A model generated the notes under the pieces. That model had not been told where the DNA came from and ran no database searches. It saw only the letters and a program-made list of their open reading frames with translations. Both the position numbers and the translations under genes were made by a program. From Lewinella sp. 4G2 (GTDB taxonomy: Bacteria > Bacteroidota > Bacteroidia > Chitinophagales > Saprospiraceae), in NCBI RefSeq assembly GCF_001625015.1, contig NZ_LVWJ02000011.1, forward strand, positions 2,501 through 66,500: a stretch of DNA of 64,000 nucleotides, written 5' to 3'. This document shows, in pieces, positions 31,167 through 39,655 of this stretch (position 1 is its first letter; the number at the start of each line of letters is the position of its first letter).

Positions 31167-32501
31167 ATGTACCGACTGCTATCCCTCTTCGTTCTGGCCA
31201 TCCTGGTCACCAATTGCACGTTCGTACAGGAACGGTACCCGACGTTGCCCCCCGGGCCCTACCGCGGTATACTGGAACTGGAGTACAACCCCATCGTCCC
31301 CAACCCGAAGGGCGCACCGATTGCGGAGAAAACCGACCTGGAGTTCGACGAGGTGCTGGAAGGTGCCCTACCCTTCACCTTCGACGTCGTCTACGAAACG
31401 GACACCACCTTCCGCATGGAAATCCATAATGGTGAAGAAACCATCATCGTCCCCGCCGCCGACATCGTCACCGGGCGGGACCAGCTGCAGGGCCGTGATA
31501 CTATTCGGATTGACTTTCCCGTGTACGATACCCACATCAGTGCCTACCACGAGGAAAATGTGATCGAAGGGGTTTGGGTGGTGCACTACCGCGACAACTA
31601 TCGGATTCCGTTTAAGGGCTACTTCGGTAAAGGCCACCGTTTCACCCCCCTGCGCAAAGAACCGACCGCCGACATCAGCGGCACCTGGGAAGTCATGTTC
31701 TCCGATAAGGACAGTGAGTACCCCGGCATTGCCGAGTTCACCCAGAATAAAAACCACCTCACCGGTACTTTCCGCACCGAAACGGGTGACTACCGTTACC
31801 TCGAAGGAACCGTGCAGGGCAACAAAGCCTACCTCAGTGTCTTCGACGGTAGCCACGCCTTCCTTTTCGAGGCCAAAATTGGTGACGACGGCAGCCTCGT
31901 CGGCACCTTCCGCTCCGGCCGCCACTACATCGCTAACTGGAAGGCCACCCGCAACGCAGAAGCCTCCCTCGCCGACCCCGACAACATGACCCGCATGGTG
32001 GATGGCACCCCGCTAAAATTCAGCTTCCAAAACAGTAAGGGCGAACTGGTAAGCCTGGACGATGAGCGTTACCAGGGCAAACCTAAACTCATCAAGATCA
32101 TGGGCACCTGGTGCCCTAACTGCATGGACGAAGCTGTCTTTCTCAAGGAATACCTCCAGGAAAATGAAACGCAAGATCTAGAGGTAATCGCCCTCGCCTT
32201 CGAGCGCTACGGCGCTGATGATGAACGCAGTATGGCAGCCATCCGCCGTTACGAAGAGAATATGGACGTCCCCTGGCCCGTGCTGCTCGCGGGAAGTAGC
32301 GACAAGACGGAAGCTGGCAAGGCACTCCCGATGCTGTCTAAAGTCATCAGCTACCCTACCCTGCTTTTTGTTGACCGAAACAATCAGGTGACCCGTATCC
32401 ATACCGGATTCAATGGGCCCGCCACTAGTCAGTACGCGGACTTTAAGCGTAGCTTTGATACGTCCGTCAGAGAACTGCTGGAGGGCGACGCATCTAAATA
32501 A
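31167..32501 (+). CDS. Lipoprotein with C-terminal thioredoxin-like domain
   Basis: 444 residues. MYRLLSLFVLAILVTNC is a lipoprotein signal with Cys17. Residues about 25-270 are beta-rich and unclassified, with two lipocalin-like stretches (DISGTWEVMFSDKDSEYPGIAEF and YLEGTVQGNKAYLSVFDGSHAFLFEAK). The C-terminal 160 residues form a TlpA/AhpC-like thioredoxin fold with active site MGTWCPNCMDEA and the cis-proline region ISYPTLLFVDR. Likely a periplasmic thiol reductase or sensor anchored by lipid. It lies 32 bases upstream of trpD on the same strand, but a functional link to tryptophan synthesis is not obvious. Confidence 0.85.
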   Translation: MYRLLSLFVLAILVTNCTFVQERYPTLPPGPYRGILELEYNPIVPNPKGAPIAEKTDLEFDEVLEGALPFTFDVVYETDTTFRMEIHNGEETIIVPAADIVTGRDQLQGRDTIRIDFPVYDTHISAYHEENVIEGVWVVHYRDNYRIPFKGYFGKGHRFTPLRKEPTADISGTWEVMFSDKDSEYPGIAEFTQNKNHLTGTFRTETGDYRYLEGTVQGNKAYLSVFDGSHAFLFEAKIGDDGSLVGTFRSGRHYIANWKATRNAEASLADPDNMTRMVDGTPLKFSFQNSKGELVSLDDERYQGKPKLIKIMGTWCPNCMDEAVFLKEYLQENETQDLEVIALAFERYGADDERSMAAIRRYEENMDVPWPVLLAGSSDKTEAGKALPMLSKVISYPTLLFVDRNNQVTRIHTGFNGPATSQYADFKRSFDTSVRELLEGDASK

Positions 32502-32533
32502 ATCATTACCCGCGCCAGCTGGCCACCCCTACC

Positions 32534-33523
32534 TTGAAGTCACTCCTCACCCAACTCTACGCGCGGGAACCGCTTTCCCGGCAAACCGCTTACGAAACCC
32601 TCTCCCGGGTAGGGAACGGTGAAGCCTCCGATATGGAGATCGCAGCCGTCGTTTCCGCCATAAACATGCGCCCCGCCGTGCTTTCGGAAATTCAGGGTTT
32701 CCGGGATGCCATGCTGGAACTCTCCCGCCCCATCGATCTTGGTGGAAGGCAATCCATCGACATCGTCGGTACCGGCGGTGATGGCAAAGACACCTTCAAC
32801 ATCAGCACGCTTTCGAGCTTCGTCGTGGCGGGGGCTGGCCATTTAGTGACCAAGCACGGCAGCTACGGCGTGAGCAGCAGCGTTGGCAGCAGCGACGTGC
32901 TGCAGTCGCTCGGCGTCCCCTTCACCCACGAGGAAGACGCGCTGTTGGCAATGCTGGACCGCGCCGGCATCTGCTTCTTTCACGCCCCCGTTTTCCACCC
33001 AGCTATGAAAAATGTCGTCCCCGTACGTAAGTCTTTACGGGTGCGGAGTTTCTTCAATTTGCTCGGCCCCTTACTCAATCCGGCCAAGCCTACGCATAGT
33101 CTACTCGGAACTTACGACCGTCAGGTAGCCCGGGTGTACGACTATATTCTGCAGGAGGAACCCGACCAGCAGTACACTATTGTGCACGCTCTCGATGGCT
33201 ACGATGAGGTGAGCCTCACCGGTGGGGCGGCCGTCCGCAGTAAGGACCGGCAGAAGATCTTGCAACCGGAAGATTTTGGTTTCAGCCAGTTACGGCAGGA
33301 AGATCTTTACGGCGGAAGCACCGTCGAAGAAGGGAAGAAAATCTTTTTGGCGGTGCTGAACAACGAGTCTACCGCTGCGCAGCGCGACGTCGTTTGCGCC
33401 AATGCCGGCCTGGCCATCCACACCATTCACCCCGAACGCAGCTTATTGGATTGCGTAGCAACTGCCCAAGAGAGCCTCGCAAGTGGCCGGGCCCGCGGTG
33501 TGCTGAACCGCCTACTCGCCTAA
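32534..33523 (+). CDS. trpD: Anthranilate phosphoribosyltransferase
   Basis: 329 residues, TTG start at 32534. Transfers phosphoribose from PRPP to anthranilate, second step of tryptophan synthesis. The PRPP-binding loop is DIVGTGGDGKDTFNIST, followed by KHGSYGVSSSVGSSDVLQSLG and NVVPVRKSLRVRSFFNLLGPLLNPA. Immediately followed by trpC. trpE, trpG, trpA and trpB are not in the window, so the pathway is split or arranged elsewhere, although such genes are often together in this phylum. Confidence 0.95.
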   Translation: MKSLLTQLYAREPLSRQTAYETLSRVGNGEASDMEIAAVVSAINMRPAVLSEIQGFRDAMLELSRPIDLGGRQSIDIVGTGGDGKDTFNISTLSSFVVAGAGHLVTKHGSYGVSSSVGSSDVLQSLGVPFTHEEDALLAMLDRAGICFFHAPVFHPAMKNVVPVRKSLRVRSFFNLLGPLLNPAKPTHSLLGTYDRQVARVYDYILQEEPDQQYTIVHALDGYDEVSLTGGAAVRSKDRQKILQPEDFGFSQLRQEDLYGGSTVEEGKKIFLAVLNNESTAAQRDVVCANAGLAIHTIHPERSLLDCVATAQESLASGRARGVLNRLLA

Positions 33524-33532
33524 ATTCTTACT

Positions 33533-34348
33533 ATGTCTATCCTCGAAAGAATCAATAAGTACAAGGCGCTGGAAGTAGAACGCCGTCGGGAACGAACCCC
33601 CTTGGAAGCCCTGATGGATACTGCGGGCTACCAACGCGCGCCAGTGAGCTTGTCCAAAGCGCTGCGCGATAGTGACGACTTTGGCATCATCGCGGAGTTC
33701 AAACGCAAGTCACCGAGCCAGTCCGACATCAACGTAGCGGCCGATCCCGCTCACATCACCGCGGCCTACCAACAGGCGGGCGCGACCGGTATCAGTTGCC
33801 TGACGGACACGGAGTTTTTCGGCGCAGCCCCTACGGATATCGATGTGGTACGCCAAACGGTCACGCTTCCCCTGATTCGAAAAGATTTCACCGTCGATCG
33901 CTACCAGATCCACGAGGCTAAGGCTATGGGCGCCGACGCTATTCTGCTCATCGCCGCTTCTCTGAGTGCCGGCCAGATCGACGAGTTCTCAGCGGAGGCA
34001 AACGAGATGGGGCTGGAGGTACTTTGCGAGGTCCACAATGAGGCGGAAGCAGCAAAAATTAGCCCGGAAGTCAATATTGTCGGCGTCAACAATCGTAACC
34101 TGAAGGATTTCTCGGTGAGTATCGCCACCAGCTTACAACTGGCGGAACTGCTCCCCCCCAGCATCGTCCGCATCAGCGAAAGTGGGATCGATGACCCACA
34201 GTCGGTCGTTAAACTACGCCAGGCCGGTTACGAGGGCTTCCTCATCGGAACCCACTTTATGGGCCAGCCGGACCCCGGTGCTGCCCTCGCCCAATTCATC
34301 GCCGACGTACGCCGCATTGAAGATCTTTACGACGGCGCCATTGCCTGA
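33533..34348 (+). CDS. trpC: Indole-3-glycerol-phosphate synthase
   Basis: 271 residues, 9 bases after trpD. TIM barrel closing the indole ring from CdRP. Conserved FGIIAEFKRKSPS (catalytic Lys and Glu-Ser loop), CLTDTEFFGA, LIRKDFTVDRYQI, ALREAASL-equivalent LLIAASLSAGQ, VNNRNLKDF and ISESGI are all present. Not fused to trpF, which follows separately after a 155-base gap occupied by a dispersed repeat. Confidence 0.96.
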   Translation: MSILERINKYKALEVERRRERTPLEALMDTAGYQRAPVSLSKALRDSDDFGIIAEFKRKSPSQSDINVAADPAHITAAYQQAGATGISCLTDTEFFGAAPTDIDVVRQTVTLPLIRKDFTVDRYQIHEAKAMGADAILLIAASLSAGQIDEFSAEANEMGLEVLCEVHNEAEAAKISPEVNIVGVNNRNLKDFSVSIATSLQLAELLPPSIVRISESGIDDPQSVVKLRQAGYEGFLIGTHFMGQPDPGAALAQFIADVRRIEDLYDGAIA

Positions 34349-34352
34349 TTAG

Positions 34353-34369
34353 GGCGCTGCCGCAGGTGC
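34353..34369 (+). repeat. Dispersed 17-bp repeat, exact copy, within the trp operon
   Basis: GGCGCTGCCGCAGGTGC followed by AAGGTAAATGGAC, four bases after the trpC stop. It opens an unusually large 155-base gap before trpF. Confidence 0.9.
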
Positions 34370-34503
34370 AAGGTAAATGGACTGGGGATTTTCGCATTGG
34401 GTTAGACGTCCCTTCAGACTGACAGGGCCAAATCGCAGCGGATGAACTTGCTTCGACGTAACCGAAATGGCGGTAAGGGCGTTCCCCGAGCAAACGGATA
34501 ACT

Positions 34504-35172
34504 ATGAAAGTCAAAGTATGTGGCCTCACCACACCGGACAACCTAACTGAGGCAACTACCCTCGGCGTGGATTTCGTTGGTATGATTTTCTACGACAAGT
34601 CCCCTCGCTACGTGGATAATCCTGAACTGAAGAAGTGGCTGGAGGAGAATGCATCCTTGTTCACTGGCACAAAAAAAGTGGGTGTTTTCGTCAACGCAGA
34701 AGTGGATTACGTACTGAACGCCGTCCACGATTACCAGTTGGATTACGTGCAACTACACGGTGACGAGAGTGCCGGCTACTGCTCCGAACTGAAATTACTG
34801 TGGTCCGTCAATACACTGCGTAGCGCCCGCGTTATCAAGGCTTTCCGCATTACTGAAGACTTCGATTTCAACCAAACCGCCCCTTACACCGGGTCGGCTG
34901 ATCTTTTCGTATTCGACACCGGTGGCCACCAGGATCACGGTGGGACGGGCGAACAGTGGAATTGGGATTTACTGGCCAACTATACCGGCCCGACTTCCTT
35001 CCTATTAAGTGGCGGCATTGGCCCCAAAGATTTGGAGAAGCTTCGCAAACTGGATCACCCTCAATTTGTGGGAGTAGATATCAATAGCAAGTTTGAAACC
35101 AGGCCGGGGGTCAAGGACATGGAGGTGGTTGCAAAGTTTGTGAAGGGTCTTCACGCTGAGCAGAATACCTAA
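34504..35172 (+). CDS. trpF: Phosphoribosylanthranilate isomerase
   Basis: 222 residues. Amadori rearrangement of phosphoribosylanthranilate, the step between trpD and trpC. MKVKVCGLTTPDNL carries the catalytic Cys; VGMIFYDKSPRYV, KVGVFVNAE, VQLHGDES and the late Asp in LFVFDTGGHQDHGGTG with GGIGP follow the family pattern. Last gene of the trpDCF group, ending in a strong terminator. Confidence 0.95.
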   Translation: MKVKVCGLTTPDNLTEATTLGVDFVGMIFYDKSPRYVDNPELKKWLEENASLFTGTKKVGVFVNAEVDYVLNAVHDYQLDYVQLHGDESAGYCSELKLLWSVNTLRSARVIKAFRITEDFDFNQTAPYTGSADLFVFDTGGHQDHGGTGEQWNWDLLANYTGPTSFLLSGGIGPKDLEKLRKLDHPQFVGVDINSKFETRPGVKDMEVVAKFVKGLHAEQNT

Positions 35173-35196
35173 GCTCAAGCAAGGTCCGTAAAACAC

Positions 35197-35229
35197 AAAA
35201 AGCCCCATCCATACAGGATGAGGCTTTTT
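35197..35229. terminator. Bidirectional terminator between trpF and mdh
   Basis: AAAAAGCCCCATCC (35197-35210) pairs with GGATGAGGCTTTTT (35216-35229), one mismatch, with A and T runs at the two sides. Confidence 0.9.
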
Positions 35230-35250
35230 GCACTGAGAGGCTGGGCCGGA

Positions 35251-36183
35251 CTAAACGTCCATGCCTTTGTAGACTTCCAGTACGCCACGGACGGCGTCGG
35301 CGGAGGTATTCATGAGGGCCATTTCATCTTCGTTGAGCTTCAGTTCCATGAGCTCAGCGATGCCTTCTTTACCGAGTTTCACGGGTACGCCGAGGAAGAT
35401 ACCTTCTTGACCGTACTCGCCTTCGAGGTAGGCACAGCAGGGGAATATCCGCTTCTCATCGCGTAGGATGGCGGCTACCATCTGGGCGGCAGCGGCGCCG
35501 GGTGCGTACCACGCGGAAGTGCCCATCAATTTGACGAGTTCTCCCCCACCCTTCTTGGTGCGTTCTACGATGGCGTCTAGCTCATCCTCACCAATCAATT
35601 CAGTGACGGGGATACCGGAGACCGTCGTGTAACGGGGCAGTGGCACCATGGTGTCGCCGTGGCCACCGAGGAGCATCGCCTGGATGTCCTTGGAAGAAAC
35701 GTCTAGGGCCATGCTCAGGAACGCACGGTAACGGGCCGTGTCCAAGATGCCCGCCATACCGAAAACGCGGTTCTTGGGTAGACCAGAGGCCTTATAGGCC
35801 GCGTAAGTCATCACGTCAAGTGGGTTAGAAACGACGATGATGATCGGGTTCTTGGAGTGCTCCATAATGGAACGGGTAACCATCGTCACGATCTTAGCAT
35901 TGGTGCTGATCAGATCATCACGGCTCATGCCTGGCTTGCGGGGGATGCCGGCGGTGATGACGACGATGTCAGAGTCGGCAGTGTCCGCGTAGTCATCCGT
36001 ACCGGTGAGGCGGGTACTGAAGCCGTCCACGCTCGCCTGCTGGTAGCTATCGAGCGCTTTGCCCTTGGCGAAATCTCCTTTGATATCGAGAATGACAACC
36101 TCCTTGACGAGGTCCTTATGGGCCAAAACGTTGGCTACGGTAGCGCCGACATTTCCGGCGCCGACTACGGTTACTTTACTCAT
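35251..36183 (-). CDS. mdh: Malate dehydrogenase, LDH-like type
   Basis: 310 residues from ATG 36183 (MSKVTVVGAGNVGATVANVL); the frame extends further, but this is the family start. NAD motif GAGNVGAT, DI in VVILDIKGDF, VVITAGIPRKPGMSRDDL with the mobile-loop arginines, IVVSNPLDVMTYAAYK, and MLLGGHGDTMVPLPRY with the catalytic His. The three-Arg pattern fits malate rather than lactate. Oxidises malate to oxaloacetate in the TCA cycle. A one-mismatch -7 element (TACTTTCG) lies at 36249-36256. Confidence 0.95.
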   Translation of the reverse strand: MSKVTVVGAGNVGATVANVLAHKDLVKEVVILDIKGDFAKGKALDSYQQASVDGFSTRLTGTDDYADTADSDIVVITAGIPRKPGMSRDDLISTNAKIVTMVTRSIMEHSKNPIIIVVSNPLDVMTYAAYKASGLPKNRVFGMAGILDTARYRAFLSMALDVSSKDIQAMLLGGHGDTMVPLPRYTTVSGIPVTELIGEDELDAIVERTKKGGGELVKLMGTSAWYAPGAAAAQMVAAILRDEKRIFPCCAYLEGEYGQEGIFLGVPVKLGKEGIAELMELKLNEDEMALMNTSADAVRGVLEVYKGMDV

Positions 36184-36356
36184 TGAATGCTTAGTTACTG
36201 TTTGAGAATACTGATTTGCCACATCCGAGCGGTGGCAATTTGGTGGCACGAAAGTAAAGAATAATCTAACAGACTTGTTCAAATGCCGCCTTTAAGACGG
36301 TACGTCCCTCCCGCAATTCTTACTTTTACCGTACAAATCGCTCTAACCCCAACTTT

Positions 36357-37889
36357 ATGAGATCATTTCAACGCACCTGCCTATTTCTACTGGCAACCCT
36401 TCTAGTTCTTCCCCTCTCTGCTCAGCAGAAGTTTACGGGCGATTCCCACTGTGGTTACGAGGGTAAATCCCAGTGGTTGCAGGACTACCAGGATGGAAAA
36501 CTCCCCGCCGTACAAAAATCCAACAACGGCATCAACTACCTGCCACTGGCAGTAAATATGTTGGCGGATAACAACGGCACCAATTACATGAGCCCGCTCC
36601 GTTTTTTGGACGCGCTGACGTTGCTCAATAGCGACTTCCTCGACCAGGACATTCAGTTCTACGTAGAGGGTGGCCTGCGCTACATCAACAGCACCCGCTA
36701 CAACGATCACGATAGCAACACGGGCGATGAAATGATGCGCACGTACAATCTGCCTAACCGCGTCAACACCTACATCGTAGAGGATCCCAACGGTAACTGT
36801 GGGTACTACTCCGGCGGCCGCGATGCCGTTGTGCTTGGCCGCAACTGCCTCGGTGGTCAGGACCGTACCTGGAGCCACGAAATGGGCCACTACTTCAGCC
36901 TTCCCCACACTTTTTATGGCTGGGAATCCGTGCAGGAAATCGCCGCCATCGATTTAAACAATCCCGCTCCCGCCACCGTCCGCTACCGTGGCCGGAACGT
37001 TCCTACGGAACTGGCGGACGGCAGCAACTGTGCCGTCGCAGCTGATGGCTTTTGTGACACCGACGCTGACTTCCTCATGCAGCGGTGGGGCTGTAACAAT
37101 CAGGGCTTCTACCCGGATAGCCTGATGGATGCTGATTCCGTGCGCTTCGCCGTTCCTGCATTCAACATCATGTCCTACGCCCTCGACGTATGTGTATCCT
37201 CCTTTACGCAAGAGCAAAAGGACGCCATGTTCGCCAATATGGAGAGCATCATCCAAAATCGCCCGGTTGCCTCATCTCCACCAAACCTTGAAGCAGCTAG
37301 CGTAGATGATCTGATCATGTACGCGCCCGAAGATCGCGAACGCCTCGTTTACCAGGACAGCGTTTCCATGATCTGGAACTCCGTCCCCAATGCTTCTTAC
37401 TACGTCGTACAGGTCAACCAGACCAGCAACTTCAACGGTGCCGTCCTGCTGACAACGACTACGAACGATACTACCCTTACCCTTACCGAAGGCCTGTCTC
37501 GCCGTACCACCTACTACTGGCGCATCCGCCCCGTAGCTGAGTACAACGTCGGGGGAGCTTTCGGGCCTACCTTCCAATTCCGTAATGGCACGCAGCTTAC
37601 GTCTACGATCGATGCTGAATTGAACGCTGCCATCAACGTGGCGCCCAACCCCGTCTTCGGTGGGCAGATGCTACGCATTGAAGGCCGTGATCTCGACCTT
37701 ACGGGTACCCTCAACTACCAGGTTATCAACGCAGCCGGACAGGTGATGATCAACCGTCAGGGCATTCCGGTAAATGTCTCCGGCATTAGCGAGCGGATCG
37801 ATACCGGCAACCTTCCCGCGGGCATGTACTTCCTGCGTATGCAGGTTGCTGACCGCATGATTAGTCGCCGCATTGTAGTGACGCCTTAA
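36357..37889 (+). CDS. Secreted M43-like zinc metalloprotease with T9SS signal
   Basis: 510 residues. Signal peptide to about 22 (LPLSAQ). The catalytic motif HEMGHYFSLPH near residue 174 fits HExxHxxxxxH of metzincins, and NIMSYALD near 270 is the Met-turn. The CDTDADF, CNNQGFYPDS and ALDVCVSSFTQEQKDAM context is typical of pappalysin/cytophagalysin (M43). A fibronectin III-like domain follows (about 320-410). The C-terminal INVAPNPVFGGQMLRIEG...GMYFLRMQVADRMISRRIVV is a T9SS type A sorting domain. Likely degrades extracellular protein. Confidence 0.9.
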   Translation: MRSFQRTCLFLLATLLVLPLSAQQKFTGDSHCGYEGKSQWLQDYQDGKLPAVQKSNNGINYLPLAVNMLADNNGTNYMSPLRFLDALTLLNSDFLDQDIQFYVEGGLRYINSTRYNDHDSNTGDEMMRTYNLPNRVNTYIVEDPNGNCGYYSGGRDAVVLGRNCLGGQDRTWSHEMGHYFSLPHTFYGWESVQEIAAIDLNNPAPATVRYRGRNVPTELADGSNCAVAADGFCDTDADFLMQRWGCNNQGFYPDSLMDADSVRFAVPAFNIMSYALDVCVSSFTQEQKDAMFANMESIIQNRPVASSPPNLEAASVDDLIMYAPEDRERLVYQDSVSMIWNSVPNASYYVVQVNQTSNFNGAVLLTTTTNDTTLTLTEGLSRRTTYYWRIRPVAEYNVGGAFGPTFQFRNGTQLTSTIDAELNAAINVAPNPVFGGQMLRIEGRDLDLTGTLNYQVINAAGQVMINRQGIPVNVSGISERIDTGNLPAGMYFLRMQVADRMISRRIVVTP

Positions 37890-37910
37890 GCGGCACCAAC
37901 CTACTATACT

Positions 37911-37945
37911 AAAGCCCTGCATCAAAAGCTGATGCGGGGCTTTTT
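37911..37945 (+). terminator. Terminator of the metalloprotease gene
   Basis: AAAGCCCTGCATC (37911-37923) pairs with GATGCGGGGCTTT (37931-37943) with one G-T-type mismatch, followed by TTCG. Confidence 0.85.
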
Positions 37946-37969
37946 CGTTAATAGTGATTCCATAATAGC

Positions 37970-38085
37970 TACACTGTTATACATGAAACGCCTATCACTT
38001 CTCGACTCTCGTATGGACCACCTAGTAGCCGCAAAACGAAAGCGGCCAAGAGAGTGGAATATCTAAAGTCACGTATAGCAGTGTA
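37970..38085. repeat. 116-bp element bounded by 17-bp inverted repeats
   Basis: TACACTGTTATACATGA (37970-37986) and TCACGTATAGCAGTGTA (38069-38085) are inverted copies with two mismatches. The inside shows only patchy further pairing and a 27-codon frame of no clear meaning. No transposase. The rest of 37946-38280 shows nothing I recognise. Confidence 0.6.
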
Positions 38086-38282
38086 CGGTGAGGATTCTTC
38101 GTCTCATTCCGTCAAATTTATTCAGACCACCACTTGGCTGTTAACAAGAATGTTGTTCTCACCCGAGTGCCACTTTTAGGTACCGAAGGAAGGACAGAGG
38201 CAACATTTCCCCCAGTGGTTTGGCAACTGACCGGGTTTCTTAACTCGATGAAGTCTAGCTCATTGAAGATGGACTGAAAAAC

Positions 38283-38318
38283 AAAACTCCCATTAAGCAA
38301 ATGCTCGATGGGAGTTTT
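38283..38318. terminator. Bidirectional terminator beside the TlpA gene
   Basis: AAAACTCCCAT (38283-38293) pairs with ATGGGAGTTTT (38308-38318). Confidence 0.8.
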
Positions 38319-38340
38319 TTCGGAACGCGATTGCGATAAC

Positions 38341-39447
38341 CTAGATCACGGACTTTAGCGCTTGCTCAATGCTTGCCGCACCCCGCAGGCCAACGGCAGC
38401 GATGTTTCCTTCGCGATCGATCAGGAAGGTCTTGGGGATGCCACGGACGCCGTATTCCCGGCCAGCAGTGGAATCCCATTTCTTTAGCTCACTGACGTGG
38501 TAGGGCCAAACCAGGTTATCCTGTGCAATGGCGCTTGTCCAACGATTTTTGGAATTCGCCGTAGCCTTCGCTATTTGATCGGGATTCATGTTTCCAGTAC
38601 GACGGGCATCAAGACCATCGAGGCTGACGCTGTAGATGGTGAAGCCATCATCCTTGTACTTATTGTAAACCTTAACCACATTAGGGTTTTCGGCCCGGCA
38701 GGGGCGGCACCAGCTCGCCCAGAAGTCGAGTAGAACCACCTGCCCCTTCAGATCGGAGAGTTTGTAAGTTTTGCCATCCGGACTTTCCATGGCAATATCT
38801 GGAGCAGGTTGGCCAACCTGAATACGTTCTCCGGCTCGTTGCGCCGTCGCCTGCTTTTCTAATGCATCGATGTACTGCAGGTAGGTTACCCGGTTAGGAT
38901 TACTGGCGGGTAAGCGTTTGACAACCTCCTGGTGGATGGGCAAGCCCGCAGCGCCCGACCGGCCAAGGACGGAGTAGGCAACGAAGGCTGCGGTATTAGG
39001 GTCCTTTACCTCACCAATAAGCGCCTGGATTTCCTCCACCTTCATCTGTCCCTGGCGCAAGGTCTGCATGGTGGACTGCAGTTCAGCCGTTGCCGGTGAA
39101 CCTTCAACCGAGAAAGTATAGGTATTGAGATCCGTCAAATTTCCTTTGATCTCCACTACCGGGCTGTCTTCCGTGATGCTAAGGAAAGCCGTTTGAGCAC
39201 CGATGCGAAGCTGATAAACTCCGGGCTCTAACCCTTCTACGAAACCGAGCGCAAAAGAACCATCAGGGCCAATGGCAGCGGACGCCTTTTCTTTTGCGGG
39301 TTTAGCGATCATTAGTTGATCGAGTGCGACCTGAAGGTTTTCTGCACCCGTTAATTGGCCCTTAATTAGGGTGCCAGTCGGCTCAGTCTTACAAGCAGCG
39401 AAGCTTAACAGCAGAAAGAATCCGAAAATGATATTTGTGAACTTCAT
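38341..39447 (-). CDS. TlpA-type thiol-disulfide lipoprotein
   Basis: 368 residues from ATG 39447. Signal peptide with lipobox SFAAC, then a DUF4369-like beta domain (GTLIKGQLTGAENLQVALDQ to about 125), a helical linker, and a C-terminal thioredoxin fold from VGQPAPDIAMESPDGKTY. The redox site is LDFWASWCRPCRAENP and the cis-Pro loop is GVRGIPKTFLIDR. Probably reduces or oxidises periplasmic thiols, for example in cytochrome c maturation. Strong -7 element upstream and two palindromes flank it. Confidence 0.92.
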   Translation of the reverse strand: MKFTNIIFGFFLLLSFAACKTEPTGTLIKGQLTGAENLQVALDQLMIAKPAKEKASAAIGPDGSFALGFVEGLEPGVYQLRIGAQTAFLSITEDSPVVEIKGNLTDLNTYTFSVEGSPATAELQSTMQTLRQGQMKVEEIQALIGEVKDPNTAAFVAYSVLGRSGAAGLPIHQEVVKRLPASNPNRVTYLQYIDALEKQATAQRAGERIQVGQPAPDIAMESPDGKTYKLSDLKGQVVLLDFWASWCRPCRAENPNVVKVYNKYKDDGFTIYSVSLDGLDARRTGNMNPDQIAKATANSKNRWTSAIAQDNLVWPYHVSELKKWDSTAGREYGVRGIPKTFLIDREGNIAAVGLRGAASIEQALKSVI

Positions 39448-39485
39448 AAGTTTGATGTGATTGAGAAACACTACGTTTCTGTCAG

Positions 39486-39493
39486 CAAATATA
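39486..39493 (-). promoter_or_regulatory. -7 element TATATTTG of the TlpA gene
   Basis: Perfect TAnnTTTG on the minus strand, 38 bases before the ATG at 39447. Confidence 0.6.
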
Positions 39494-39494
39494 A

Positions 39495-39523
39495 AGATGG
39501 CCGCCATCTACTACACTTGTAGT
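39495..39523. promoter_or_regulatory. Two adjacent palindromes over the TlpA promoter
   Basis: AGATGGCCGCCATCT (39495-39509, 7-1-7) and ACTACACTTGTAGT (39510-39523, 6-2-6) abut each other in the -10 to -35 zone. Possible repressor sites. Confidence 0.45.
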
Positions 39524-39655
39524 GGCCGATGACTAACAGCTCATTAACAGGAACGTGTCGCCGTAAATTTACTGCGTGTCTTTTGTGATTCCCAGTCGCA
39601 GTAATACCGAAGAGCAATTTACATAGCCTTCTGGCTGCTCACAAAGTTGCTGCCC

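Noticed and set aside
38118-38300. 60-codon minus-strand frame
   Set aside because: Overlaps a terminator stem, has no signal or motif, and lies in a gap that otherwise looks non-coding.
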